Below are positions 52,301 through 60,739 of a stretch of DNA of 64,000 nt, in pieces. The notes beneath the pieces are model-generated. The model made no database searches. It was not told where the DNA came from and worked only from the letters and a program-made list of their open reading frames with translations. How positions within the stretch are numbered: position 1 is the first letter of the stretch; each line of letters starts with the position of its first letter. The DNA is from JBCBKL01 sp038521825 (GTDB taxonomy: Bacteria; Pseudomonadota; Alphaproteobacteria; Rhodobacterales; Rhodobacteraceae), in NCBI GenBank assembly GCA_038521825.1, contig JBCBKL010000003.1, positions 124,001-188,000 of the forward strand. The letters are read 5' to 3'. The translations under genes were made by a program, and so were the position numbers.

Positions 52301-52786
52301 CGGTTCCAGACCGGGCAGACGCCCCCCGAGGCGGCCGGTTGGAACGAAGAGACTGTCGCCCCGCTTCCCAATGTTACCGTCGCGCTTTCCCATCGGCTCG
52401 ACGAAGCATCGCTGCCGGGTCCAACTGGTGAGTCGAACCGATTGAGCCATTGGACCAAGCTGCCGATCCTGTGTCTGGGTCCGAGCCGGATTGCGGTGGA
52501 GGAGCAGGCCAAGGCCGTTGAGGCGCTTGGAGGGCGGGCGGTTCGGGCGGGCGGCCCGATCATCCCCGGTGATCTGACGCACGCCTACAGCCTCGGCGGT
52601 GTCCTGTGGTGGGGCGATAGCGATATGGCGCGGCTGATTGATAGGGCGCTTGCAGCGCGGCAGGGTCCAATCGTCCCGCTTATCAGGACCTTACCAGACA
52701 AAGCCCATATTCTGGATGAGCGGCATGTCTGCGTGGATACAACTGCGTCGGGCGGCAACGCGGCACTTTTGGGCGAGGTTAGTTAG
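49355..52786 (+). CDS. putA: Bifunctional proline dehydrogenase / P5C dehydrogenase PutA
   Basis: PutA oxidises proline to glutamate in two coupled steps. 1143 residues. The flavin-containing proline dehydrogenase barrel covers about residues 130-460 (VSVKLSALHPRYERGH, MVRLVKGAYWDTEIK). The aldehyde dehydrogenase half covers about 540-1010, with Glu in IAETGGINAMIVDS and catalytic Cys800 in SAGQRCSALRC. The N-terminal ribbon-helix-helix DNA-binding domain of E. coli PutA is absent, consistent with the PutR gene next door. The end overlaps metG by 4 bases. Confidence 0.97.
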   Translation: MPESSFPSQYAAFAQLIDAAMYADPAEVLPQLVKDAALDDGDRAAISARATDLVRRLRSGSHPGMMEVFLAEYGLSTDEGVALMCLAEALLRVPDAETIDALIEDKIAPSNWGKHLGHSTSSLVNASTWALMLTGRVLDDAPPGPIGHLHNAIKRLGEPVIRLAVSQAMKEMGRQFVLGEDIESAMRRAAGMEAKGYTYSYDMLGEAALTDEDARHYHLSYSRAISAIARSCNADDIRRNPGISVKLSALHPRYERGHAASVMEDLVPRLRSLAMLAKSAGMGLNVDAEEADRLSLSLEVIDAVLGEPALAGWDGFGIVVQAYGQRAGTVIDAIYDMAKRHDRRLMVRLVKGAYWDTEIKRAQVLGLYGFPVFTRKAETDVSYIANARRLLGMTDRIYPQFATHNAHTVAAILHMKAPTETYEFQRLHGMGEALHNLVLSDEKTRCRIYAPVGAHRDLLAYLVRRLLENGANSSFVNQIVDEDVAPEVVASDPFAGLSTDPPTIARGTDLFMPQRPNSMGFDLSNIATLDRIDTARDPFRLHTWAVAPLVCGNGDAGPSIPVINPASPDDHVGQVQVATADEAVQAITDAQPWAAPAAERAAILNAAADLYEEKNGEIFALLAREAGKSLPDAVAELREAVDFLRYYAAQPLDGQPLGKVVCISPWNFPLAIFTGQIAAALMTGNAVLAKPAEQTPLIANLGASLLHKAGVPPSALQLLPGDGSVGAALTSAGPDGVVFTGSTETALRIRASLAEHAAPGTPLIAETGGINAMIVDSTALPEQAVRSIIESAFQSAGQRCSALRCLYVQDDIADDFERMLMGSMDVLKAGDPWEISTDVGPVIDGIARDDFAAYIAQARAEGRVLYEGTTPEEGTFISPTLIRVRGINDVEREVFGPVLHIARYRAGDLDRVIDDINATGYGLTFGLHTRIDDRVQHVADRVTAGNIYVNRNQIGAIVGSQPFGGHGLSGTGPKAGGPDYLLRFQTGQTPPEAAGWNEETVAPLPNVTVALSHRLDEASLPGPTGESNRLSHWTKLPILCLGPSRIAVEEQAKAVEALGGRAVRAGGPIIPGDLTHAYSLGGVLWWGDSDMARLIDRALAARQGPIVPLIRTLPDKAHILDERHVCVDTTASGGNAALLGEVS

Positions 52787-54495
52787 TCCCGGGTTCCCGC
52801 GAACCGGACCTGCCATGCCTCCCGATCCTCATCACTGATCTTTGCAAACAGGACGTCCGGTACGGTGAAGCCATGACCGGGCGCAAGCGTTTCGAGGGCG
52901 GCAGGTACGTCCTCGGGCCAATCAAGCGTGTCGAGGTTCAGGGCCTTCCGCAAAGTCTCCGCCGCGTCCGGGATGAACGGCGATGACAGGGCCGCATAAA
53001 GCGCCGCGAGGTTCAGGGCGAGCCGGACCTGTGCAGCGGCCAAGTCCGGATCTTCCTTGAAAACCGACCAGGGCGCGGCGGCCTGCAGATATTCGTTGCC
53101 CGCAACCCAGATCGCGCGCAGCTCTTGCGCGGACTTGCGCACGTCCATCGCAGCCATCCGATCCTGATACCGGGCGACGCGGGCGCTTAGATCTTGTATC
53201 AGAGCCTTTTCGGCGGGGCCATTTGCGCCACCCTCGGGTACGACCTCGCCAAACTTCGAACGACAGAACTTGGTCACCCGGCTGACGAAGTTGCCAAGCA
53301 CGTCGGCAAGGTCCTTGTTCACGCCGGCCTGGAACAGCTCCCAAGTGAATTCGGCATCGGAGGTTTCGGGGCAATTCGACAAGAGCCACCAGCGCCAATA
53401 ATCTGCCGGCAGAATTTCCAGTGCCTGGTCCATGAAGACGCCGCGACCCTGGCTGGTCGAGAACTGGCCGCCGTCATAGTTCAGGTAGTTGAAGGATTTC
53501 AGGTGGTCCACCAGCTTCCACGGCTCGCCGGATCCCAGAATGGTTGCCGGGAAGCTGAGCGTGTGGAAAGGGACGTTATCCTTGCCCATGAACTGGGTAT
53601 AGCGGACGTCCTCGGCACCTTTGTCGGTGCGCCACCACCGTTCCCAGTTTTCGCCCTTACCCGCCTCAACCCATTCGGCTGCACAGGCGATATATTCGAT
53701 GGGGGCGTCGAACCAGACGTAAAAGACCTTGCCTTCCATGCCCGGCCAGTCCTCGTCACCCTTCTTGACCGGGATCCCCCAATCGAGATCGCGGGTTATG
53801 CCCCGATCCTGCAGGCCGTCGCCGTCATGCAGCCATTTCTTGGCGATCGAGGTTGTCAGCACCGGCCAGTCTGTTTTGCTGTCGATCCATTTATCGAGGT
53901 CGTCGCGTAGGGATGATTGGCGCAGATAGAGATGCTTGGTCTCGCGTATCTCCAAATCGGTCGAACCCGAAATGGCCGAGCGCGGATCGATCAGATCGGT
54001 CGGGTTCAGCTGTTTGGTACAGTTTTCGCATTGGTCACCGCGCGCCTTGTCGTATCCGCAATTGGGGCAGGTGCCCTCGATGTACCGATCGGGTAGAAAA
54101 CGGCCGTCGGCATTGGAATAGACCTGACGCTCGCTGACTTCGCGGATCAGCCCGGCCTCGGCCAGCCGCCCGGCGAAATGCTGGGTTAGCGCATGGTTTT
54201 GTGGCGACGAGGACCGGCCAAAATGATCGAAGGACAGGCGGAAACCATCGGCCAGTTCCGACTGGATCGCATGCATTTCGGCACAGTACTCTGCCACGGG
54301 CTTACCCGCCTTGGCCGCCGCGAGCTCCGCCGGGGTTCCGTGTTCGTCTGTGGCACAGAGAAACAGAACCTCGTGACCCCGCGCGCGCTGGTAGCGGGCA
54401 TAAAGATCGGCGGGCAACTGGCTGCCGATCAGGTTGCCCAGATGCTTGATCCCGTTGATGTAAGGAATGGCGGAGGTGATGAGGTGTCTGGCCAT
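52783..54495 (-). CDS. metG: Methionyl-tRNA synthetase
   Basis: Charges tRNA-Met; 570 residues, without the C-terminal dimerisation domain of E. coli MetG. HIGH-like HLGN is in NGIKHLGNLIG, a zinc site is in GTCPNCGYDKARGDQCENC, and the anticodon-binding helical domain follows. The KMSKS loop reads FSTSQG, a divergent form lacking the first Lys of KMSKS. It is convergent with putA. Confidence 0.95.
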   Translation of the reverse strand: MARHLITSAIPYINGIKHLGNLIGSQLPADLYARYQRARGHEVLFLCATDEHGTPAELAAAKAGKPVAEYCAEMHAIQSELADGFRLSFDHFGRSSSPQNHALTQHFAGRLAEAGLIREVSERQVYSNADGRFLPDRYIEGTCPNCGYDKARGDQCENCTKQLNPTDLIDPRSAISGSTDLEIRETKHLYLRQSSLRDDLDKWIDSKTDWPVLTTSIAKKWLHDGDGLQDRGITRDLDWGIPVKKGDEDWPGMEGKVFYVWFDAPIEYIACAAEWVEAGKGENWERWWRTDKGAEDVRYTQFMGKDNVPFHTLSFPATILGSGEPWKLVDHLKSFNYLNYDGGQFSTSQGRGVFMDQALEILPADYWRWWLLSNCPETSDAEFTWELFQAGVNKDLADVLGNFVSRVTKFCRSKFGEVVPEGGANGPAEKALIQDLSARVARYQDRMAAMDVRKSAQELRAIWVAGNEYLQAAAPWSVFKEDPDLAAAQVRLALNLAALYAALSSPFIPDAAETLRKALNLDTLDWPEDVPAALETLAPGHGFTVPDVLFAKISDEDREAWQVRFAGTRD

Positions 54496-54647
54496 GCGTC
54501 TGCTTCCGATCGTTCGCGGCGTCCCTTATCAGCGTCGACGGGCGGGGGGAAGGTGCCCGGTGTCATGGCGGCAAAAAGCGACAGGTGCCGGATGATCTGC
54601 ACTAGCCTGGCGTTGCGCATTTCTATCGCGCTGTGCAATCTCTGGTC

Positions 54648-55124
54648 ATGACCTTCGAGATACGCGATGCAGACGAAAATGACATCAACGACATTGCCGA
54701 TCTTTGGTACGCCGGTTGGCATGACGCACATGCAAGTATCGTACCGGCAGAATTGGTTGATTGTCGGACATATGCCAGTTTTGTCGAAAGAAGCGCGCGG
54801 CATTTGCAACGGACCCGATTGGCGCTGAGTGGTCGGGTGATAAGCGGCCTGTGCATGACCCGAGACGATGAACTGTTCCAGCTTTATGTCGCAAAGGATG
54901 CCAGAGGGACGGGCCTTGCGCAGATGCTGATAGCCGATGCCGAAAACAACATCCGGAATGACGACCACTCACGCGCTTGGCTGGCCTGTGCCGTGGGCAA
55001 CCAAAGATCCGCCCGCTTTTACGAGGGGCGTGGTTGGACGATGAGCGGGAAGGAGGTTGAGGAACTAGAGACGCTCGACGGCTCCTTTCCGCTGGAGGTT
55101 TGGCGGTTCGAAAAGGAGCTCTGA
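54648..55124 (+). CDS. GNAT-family N-acetyltransferase
   Basis: A 158-residue GCN5-related acetyltransferase starting at ATG 54648 (an in-frame GTG at 54633 is an alternative). The acetyl-CoA site is the VAKDARGTGLAQMLIADAE segment; the C-terminal SARFYEGRGWTMSGKE matches the family. Substrate unknown. It ends at a hairpin shared with the convergent MFS gene. Confidence 0.88.
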   Translation: MTFEIRDADENDINDIADLWYAGWHDAHASIVPAELVDCRTYASFVERSARHLQRTRLALSGRVISGLCMTRDDELFQLYVAKDARGTGLAQMLIADAENNIRNDDHSRAWLACAVGNQRSARFYEGRGWTMSGKEVEELETLDGSFPLEVWRFEKEL

Positions 55125-55137
55125 TCTATCAGGGCTC
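55116..55137. terminator. Probable bidirectional hairpin between GNAT and MFS genes
   Basis: GAGCTCTGAT, loop CT, ATCAGGGCTC with one G-T pair, then TTC. It overlaps the GNAT stop codon and sits between two convergent genes 4 bases apart. Confidence 0.4.
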
Positions 55138-56400
55138 TTCTGTTTGGTGTTTGGCTGGCGTCGACGCGGATTTCGATCTGGGTCTGTCCTCGCGCGAGCG
55201 GCCTGTTAGGCGCCCGATGAAGAACGAGGTACGCGGTGCATAAATGTAGCGCGTTCGCGTGGCTGTAGGACGGGCTGCCATGCGGATCAGTCCGAACGCC
55301 ATCAGCAGACCGTGAGCGACAGCAATCATGTTAAAAAGCGCGGTCGGACCGTATTGGTCGATCAGCGCGGAGGCGGCGTAGGGCGCGCCAATTGCCCCCA
55401 GTGCGAAAAAGAACACCAGAGCCGCAGAAAGATCCACCCGTTCGGAACTGTCGGCAAAGTCGTGGGCATGGGCTGCTGCAACGGAAAAGATGGGAAAGGT
55501 GGTCAGCCCAAAAAAGCCCGCAGCGAGCATGATCGAGACTGTCCCGAGATCCGCCGCAAAGACCGTCGCGCCACAGCTCAGCATCGAGGCGGCAGAAAGC
55601 CAGGTCAGGACCCACCTGCGGTCATACTTGTCGGCCAGCCATCCGGCCGGATATTGCGCTATGGCTCCGCCCAGCACGAAGGCCGCGAGGAACCACGCGA
55701 TCTGGGCTGCTTCGAGACCCACCTCTACCCCATAGACCGGCCCGACCATCCGAAAGGACGCGCCCGACAGGGCCGCCACAATCACACCAGCCACAGCGAG
55801 AGGGGACTTTTCGTATGCAAGACGCGGGCGCAGCCGGGGAGCGTGCGGCATCTCGGGGGGCTTGACCGTCGTCAGCGTGAGAGGCAGCAGAGCGGCACAG
55901 CAGACAATGGCCAACAGGTTGTAGCTGATGTAGCTGGCCGGTTCGAGAAACGCGATCACCAACTGGGCGCAAAGCGACGCCACCAGATCAAAGAGCCGAT
56001 AGACACCCATGACCCGGCCCCGCGTCTCGTTTGTGACCTTGGCATGCAGCCAAGCCTCGATCACGGTGTAACAGCCGGCGATGCAAAGGCCCGATCCCAC
56101 GCGCATCACGGCCCAGGCGCGGGGGTCGACGATCATCATGTGGGCGATAAGGCCGATAGCGCCGAGCGCGGTGAACACGGCGAACGCCCGCGAATGCCCA
56201 ACATTGCCCATCAATCGCGGCGCCCACCAGCAGCCGATGAAAAACCCAAGGAAATGGGCCGAACCCAAAATACCGATTTCCTGCCGGGTGAAATCCAGCG
56301 CCAGCCCCGATATTGCGTCGAGCGGCCCGAGCGCTCCGGATGAGAGCTGCAGCAGGACCACGGAAAGCAGAAGGGCGGCGAAGGAAATGACCATGCGCAT
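55129..56400 (-). CDS. MFS transporter
   Basis: A 423-residue major facilitator with about 12 hydrophobic segments and a basic C-terminal tail (TGRSREDRPRSKS, residues about 400-415). The motif PAGWLADKYDRRWVL is the loop-2/8 MFS signature. It resembles the YcaD-like group of exporters. The substrate is unknown. The start may be ATG 56400 or the third codon at 56394. Confidence 0.85.
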   Translation of the reverse strand: MRMVISFAALLLSVVLLQLSSGALGPLDAISGLALDFTRQEIGILGSAHFLGFFIGCWWAPRLMGNVGHSRAFAVFTALGAIGLIAHMMIVDPRAWAVMRVGSGLCIAGCYTVIEAWLHAKVTNETRGRVMGVYRLFDLVASLCAQLVIAFLEPASYISYNLLAIVCCAALLPLTLTTVKPPEMPHAPRLRPRLAYEKSPLAVAGVIVAALSGASFRMVGPVYGVEVGLEAAQIAWFLAAFVLGGAIAQYPAGWLADKYDRRWVLTWLSAASMLSCGATVFAADLGTVSIMLAAGFFGLTTFPIFSVAAAHAHDFADSSERVDLSAALVFFFALGAIGAPYAASALIDQYGPTALFNMIAVAHGLLMAFGLIRMAARPTATRTRYIYAPRTSFFIGRLTGRSREDRPRSKSASTPAKHQTEEP

Positions 56401-56462
56401 GCGCGCACCATGGGGCGAGTCCCCCGGGGTTACCAGAGGGCGCGGATAGGCAACAAGATTTT

Positions 56463-57044
56463 CTAGGCCGCGGCGATATCGACCTGGATATCGATCCCGA
56501 CATTCGGCCCGACGAGATCGGGATATCCCGAGGCGCCAAAGGCAAAACGGTCCACGCTGCCTTTAAGCAGAACAGACAGACGGCTGAGATCAGTGGGCGC
56601 GGTTCCGCGCGGCCGGTAGATCGCCGCTTCGAACCGGACGGGTCTTGTGACACCGCGCAGAGTCAGATCGCCCTCGAGCGCACCACCGTCCGAAATGCGG
56701 CCGCCCGACCCGAGGATCACCCGGGTCGACCGAAAGCTGGCGGTCGGGTGATTTTGTGCATCGAGCACGCCTTCGCTCTTCATCGCTTCGGTTGCAAAGA
56801 AAAGGCCGGTGCGGGCCCTGCGCACATCCGCTGTCACATCTGCTGTGGATGCGGAAAGTCTTTCGGGATCGATGCGCAGGTCTGCATTCGCCAAGGGGAC
56901 CGTACCGCTTTGAATGCCTCCCATCAGGTTGAAATCAAACCGGATGCGGGCCCCGCCCGGTCCGATGGCATAGCGGGTCGGCGTGGCCCACGAAGGCACC
57001 GCTGGCAAGACGCATAGAGCTGCGAGTAAATCCCGACGTTTCAT
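56463..57044 (-). CDS. YceI-family periplasmic lipid-binding-like protein
   Basis: The start MKRRDLLAALCVLPAVPSWA at 57044 gives 193 residues; an open frame upstream has no signal. The leader has a KRRDLL core, suggesting twin-arginine export, with cleavage near SWA-TP. The mature protein is a lipocalin-like YceI barrel (RFDFNLMGGIQSGTV, SEGVLDAQNHPTASFRST, GDLTLRGVTRPV). These bind isoprenoid-type lipids or amides. It is divergent from the aldo/keto reductase gene. Confidence 0.88.
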   Translation of the reverse strand: MKRRDLLAALCVLPAVPSWATPTRYAIGPGGARIRFDFNLMGGIQSGTVPLANADLRIDPERLSASTADVTADVRRARTGLFFATEAMKSEGVLDAQNHPTASFRSTRVILGSGGRISDGGALEGDLTLRGVTRPVRFEAAIYRPRGTAPTDLSRLSVLLKGSVDRFAFGASGYPDLVGPNVGIDIQVDIAAA

Positions 57045-57219
57045 GCTGACCCCACGTTGCTTCAAACAAGGATAGGCAGGCCTCAACGCCTGACCAGTCC
57101 GCGTCACATGGAATTGAAATTGGGTTAAGCCAGTCGCGACTGCGCCGGACGGTCAATAACGGCTTGCCCGCTCGGGGATGCTCGCTAGGCTGCCATCAAC
57201 AACAGGACGGAGACTGACG

Positions 57220-58263
57220 ATGGAAATGCGCCCGCTTGGACGGACAGGAATGACTGTGTCCGCCCTCTGCCTCGGATCGATGACCTGGGGCTCGCAGAAC
57301 ACGACGGCGGAGGGGCATCAACAGATTGATCGGTCCCTTGATGCAGGGATCAACTTTATCGACACGGCCGAAATGTACCCCGTCAACCCTGTCCAGGCCG
57401 AAACGATCGGGCGCACGGAAGAGATCATCGGCCTGTGGTTCGAGGATCGTGGCCGGCGGGACGATGTCATTCTGGCGACCAAGCATTCGGGTGAAGGGCT
57501 GGGCTATGTCCGCGACGGCGCGCCAATTTCACCAAAGACGATACCTGGAACCGTTGAAGGATCGCTGCGGCGCCTCAAGACGGACTACATTGACCTCTAC
57601 CAATTCCACTGGCCCAATCGCGGCAGCTACATGTTCCGGCAGAACTGGACATACGATCCATCAGGACGGGATCGCGAGGCCGTTATTCAGAACATGGAAG
57701 AGTGTCTCGGCGCGCTTCAACGTGAGGTCGATCGCGGGACGATCCGGTCGTTCGGATTGTCCAATGAAAGCGCGTGGGGCACCGCGCAATGGTTGGCTGC
57801 TGCCGAGCGGACGGGTGGGCCGCGCGTGGCCTCGATACAGAACGAATATTCGCTTATGTGTCGGCTTTATGATACCGATCTGGCCGAACTGAGCATGCTG
57901 GAAGACGTTGGTTTGCTTGCCTTTTCGCCGCTCGCAGCCGGGTTTCTGACCGGCAAGTATCGGGATGGCGCGGTACCCGACGGGTCGCGAATGGCCCTGA
58001 ACGCGGATTTGGGTGGACGGCGGACGCCACGCGCTTTTGATGCCGTCGATGCCTATGTGGCGCTCGCCCGCAAACACGGCCTTGATCCGTCGCAGATGGC
58101 GCTTGCCTGGTCGTTGACACGGCCCTTCATGTGTTCGGCGATTTTCGGGGCCACTTCGATGGATCAGCTTGAGATCGCCCTGGGCGCAGCTGATCTGACC
58201 CTGTCGGATGAGGTTATGGCCGACATCGATACCGTCCACCGTGCACACCCGATGCCGTTCTGA
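57220..58263 (+). CDS. Aldo/keto reductase
   Basis: A 347-residue NADP-dependent oxidoreductase resembling E. coli Tas: MEMRPLGRTGMTVSALCLGSM, the catalytic Asp/Tyr segment INFIDTAEMYPV, LATKHSG-like ILATKHSGEG with Lys, IDLYQFHWPNR with His, and the C-terminal SAIFGATSMDQLE cofactor site. The ATG at 57220 is chosen over an upstream in-frame ATG at 57178. It is 91 bases ahead of the carnitine-degradation pair and may or may not belong to that transcript. Confidence 0.9.
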   Translation: MEMRPLGRTGMTVSALCLGSMTWGSQNTTAEGHQQIDRSLDAGINFIDTAEMYPVNPVQAETIGRTEEIIGLWFEDRGRRDDVILATKHSGEGLGYVRDGAPISPKTIPGTVEGSLRRLKTDYIDLYQFHWPNRGSYMFRQNWTYDPSGRDREAVIQNMEECLGALQREVDRGTIRSFGLSNESAWGTAQWLAAAERTGGPRVASIQNEYSLMCRLYDTDLAELSMLEDVGLLAFSPLAAGFLTGKYRDGAVPDGSRMALNADLGGRRTPRAFDAVDAYVALARKHGLDPSQMALAWSLTRPFMCSAIFGATSMDQLEIALGAADLTLSDEVMADIDTVHRAHPMPF

Positions 58264-58354
58264 TCAGACTTGCAGTCCCATAAGGTCAAATGGGCCTTTT
58301 CGTCGCCGTATATTCGGTGTTCTCTCTGACTGTTCTGGCGAAGGGGAGGAACAC

Positions 58355-59263
58355 ATGCCGCTAGAGATGAACCGCGAGGTGTTCGTGACCTGCGCCGTAA
58401 CGGGTTCTGGGGCAACCCAGGACCGCAGTCCGCATGTGCCGCGGTCGCCCAAGGATATCGCCGATAGTGCCATCGCGGCGGCCAAAGCGGGCGCGGCGAT
58501 CGTGCATTGCCATGTGCGCGACCCGGACACCGGTGTGCCGTCTCGCAAGCGCGAATACTACCGCGAAGTGACTGAACGCATCCGGGACGCCGAGGTTGAC
58601 GTGGTGTTGAACCTGACCGCCGGTATGGGCGGTGACATCGTCTTTGGCGGTACCGAAAGCCCTCTGCCACTGGTCGACGGCACCGATATGGCGGGCGCGG
58701 AAGAGCGGGTGGCGCATGTGGCCGAGTGTCGGCCTGAAATCTGTACCCTCGATTGTGGCACGATGAACTTTGCCGAAGCCGACTATGTGATGACCAATAC
58801 GCCCGGCATGCTGCAGGCCATGGGCCGAATGATGACCGATCTGGGCGTCAAACCCGAGATTGAGGCATTCGACACCGGGCATCTGTGGTACGCCAAGCAG
58901 CTCGTGGCGGACGGTATTCTGGACGCACCTGCACTGGTTCAGCTTTGCATGGGCGTGCCGTGGGGCGCGCCGGATGACCTCAACACCTTCATGGCAATGG
59001 TGAACAACGTGCCCGACGATTGGACCTTTTCGGCCTTTTCACTGGGGCGCAATCAGATGGCCTATGCCGCCGCTGCCGTGCTCGCCGGAGGTAACGTGCG
59101 TGTTGGGCTTGAGGACAACCTTTGGCTTGAAAAGGGTGTGCTGGCCACGAACGCGCAGCTGGTCGAGCGCGCCGTCGGAATTATTGAAGGCATGGGCGCG
59201 CGCGTCATCGGGCCTGTTGAAGTGCGCGAAAAGCTCGGGCTGACAAAACGGGCGCCCGCATGA
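58355..59263 (+). CDS. BKACE-family beta-keto acid cleavage enzyme (probable dehydrocarnitine cleavage)
   Basis: A 302-residue enzyme of the 3-keto-5-aminohexanoate cleavage family: zinc TIM barrel with IVHCHVRDPDTGVPS (HxH), LTAGMGGD, and AFDTGHLW. Members cleave a beta-keto acid with acetyl-CoA. Its gene overlaps that of the carnitine dehydrogenase/thioesterase fusion, which makes 3-dehydrocarnitine the likely substrate (to betainyl-CoA and acetoacetate). Start ATG 58355, preceded by AAGGGGAGG. Confidence 0.93.
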   Translation: MPLEMNREVFVTCAVTGSGATQDRSPHVPRSPKDIADSAIAAAKAGAAIVHCHVRDPDTGVPSRKREYYREVTERIRDAEVDVVLNLTAGMGGDIVFGGTESPLPLVDGTDMAGAEERVAHVAECRPEICTLDCGTMNFAEADYVMTNTPGMLQAMGRMMTDLGVKPEIEAFDTGHLWYAKQLVADGILDAPALVQLCMGVPWGAPDDLNTFMAMVNNVPDDWTFSAFSLGRNQMAYAAAAVLAGGNVRVGLEDNLWLEKGVLATNAQLVERAVGIIEGMGARVIGPVEVREKLGLTKRAPA

Positions 59264-60732
59264 ACCGGGTCGCGGCGATTGTCGGTGGCGGCGTGATCGG
59301 CGGCGGCTGGGCGGCGCGGTTTCTGCTTAATGGCTGGGATGTCCGTGTCCATGACCCCGATCCAGAGGTCGAGGCAAAGTTGCAACCAGTGTTCGACAAG
59401 GCGCGCAAGGCACTCCCCAGCCTTCTGGATGTCGCGCTGCCCGACGAGGGGAGGCTGAGCTTCCACGCGTCAATCGCGGAGGCGGTTGATGGCGCGATCT
59501 GGGTGCAGGAAAGCACGCCAGAGCGGCTGGATCTCAAGCGCGAAACCATCGCGGCGATCGAAGCGGCCTGCGCGCCAGATGCGATCATAGGATCATCCAC
59601 GTCGGGCTTTAGGCCCAGCCAGTTACAGGAAGGTGCTTTGAAACCCGGCCGGATCATGGTCGCCCACCCCTTCAATCCGGTTTACCTTTTGCCGCTGGTC
59701 GAATTGGTCGAAACGGGCGCCGATGAGGCGGCCATGACGCGCGCGACGGAGATCCTGAGCAGCCTTGGCATGTTCCCCCTGCATCTAAAAAAGGAAATCG
59801 ATGCGCATGTGGCTGATCGCTTCCTCGAAGCCGTCTGGCGCGAGGCGCTCTGGCTGGTCAAGGACGGTATCGCAACCACCGATCAGATCGACGAAGCCAT
59901 CCGCATGGGATTTGGCATTCGCTGGGCGCAGATGGGCTTATTCGACACCTACCGCACGGCGGGGGGCGAGGCGGGCATGCGGCATTTCATGGCGCAGTTC
60001 GGCCCTGCGCTCAAATGGCCATGGACCAAGCTGATGGATGTGCCGGAATTCAACGATGAGCTTGTTGAGCTGATTGCTGGCCAGTCTGATGCGCAATCGG
60101 GACACATGACCATAGATGAAATGCTAACCCAGCGGGATCAAAACCTTGTCGCGATGATGCGGGCGCTCAAAATGGAGAACTGGGGTGCGGGGCGGGTTCT
60201 GAACGAGCAGGAACGCAAGCTGCGGCAGGGCACAATCCTGGGCGCACGGGCGGCCGAGATCTCGGAACCGGGCCAGCCGATCCTGACCTTGCGTCGGGCT
60301 GTGCCGCTCGACTGGACGGACTATAACGGGCACATGAACGAGGCCAAGTACCTGCAGGCCTTTGGCGACGCGACCGATCGGATGATGGAACTGATCGGTT
60401 GTGACGCCGAATACATAGCCACCGGCGGCAGCTATTTCACCGCGGAAACCCACATCCGCCATATCGACGAGGTGTTGGCGGGGGCGCTGATCGAGGTTCG
60501 GACCCAGGTTTTGCTGGGGCAGGGGAAAAAGATGCATCTTTGGCACGAGATGCGGGAGGGCGACCGCTTGATCGCGACGGGCGAGCATTTCTTGCTGCAT
60601 GTCAGCCTCGAGACCCGCCGCCCGTCAGAACCCTCAGCGGAAATCATGGCCGCACTGGAAGGCATCGCCGTTGCGCAGTCTGACTTGCCTATGCCAGATG
60701 GCGCGGGCCGCTTTGTCGGCCAGCGACCCTAG
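59260..60732 (+). CDS. Carnitine 3-dehydrogenase fused to betainyl-CoA thioesterase
   Basis: A 490-residue fusion. N-terminal half (1-320): 3-hydroxyacyl-CoA dehydrogenase fold with NAD motif IVGGGVIGGGWAARF, IGSSTSGF and HPFNPVYLLPLVE, used to oxidise L-carnitine to 3-dehydrocarnitine. C-terminal part (about 345-480): hot-dog thioesterase with RRAVPLDWTDYNGHMNEAKY, which would release glycine betaine from betainyl-CoA. With BKACE this is the full carnitine-to-betaine route. Coupled to BKACE by a 4-base overlap. Confidence 0.94.
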   Translation: MNRVAAIVGGGVIGGGWAARFLLNGWDVRVHDPDPEVEAKLQPVFDKARKALPSLLDVALPDEGRLSFHASIAEAVDGAIWVQESTPERLDLKRETIAAIEAACAPDAIIGSSTSGFRPSQLQEGALKPGRIMVAHPFNPVYLLPLVELVETGADEAAMTRATEILSSLGMFPLHLKKEIDAHVADRFLEAVWREALWLVKDGIATTDQIDEAIRMGFGIRWAQMGLFDTYRTAGGEAGMRHFMAQFGPALKWPWTKLMDVPEFNDELVELIAGQSDAQSGHMTIDEMLTQRDQNLVAMMRALKMENWGAGRVLNEQERKLRQGTILGARAAEISEPGQPILTLRRAVPLDWTDYNGHMNEAKYLQAFGDATDRMMELIGCDAEYIATGGSYFTAETHIRHIDEVLAGALIEVRTQVLLGQGKKMHLWHEMREGDRLIATGEHFLLHVSLETRRPSEPSAEIMAALEGIAVAQSDLPMPDGAGRFVGQRP

Positions 60733-60739
60733 CGGCGGA

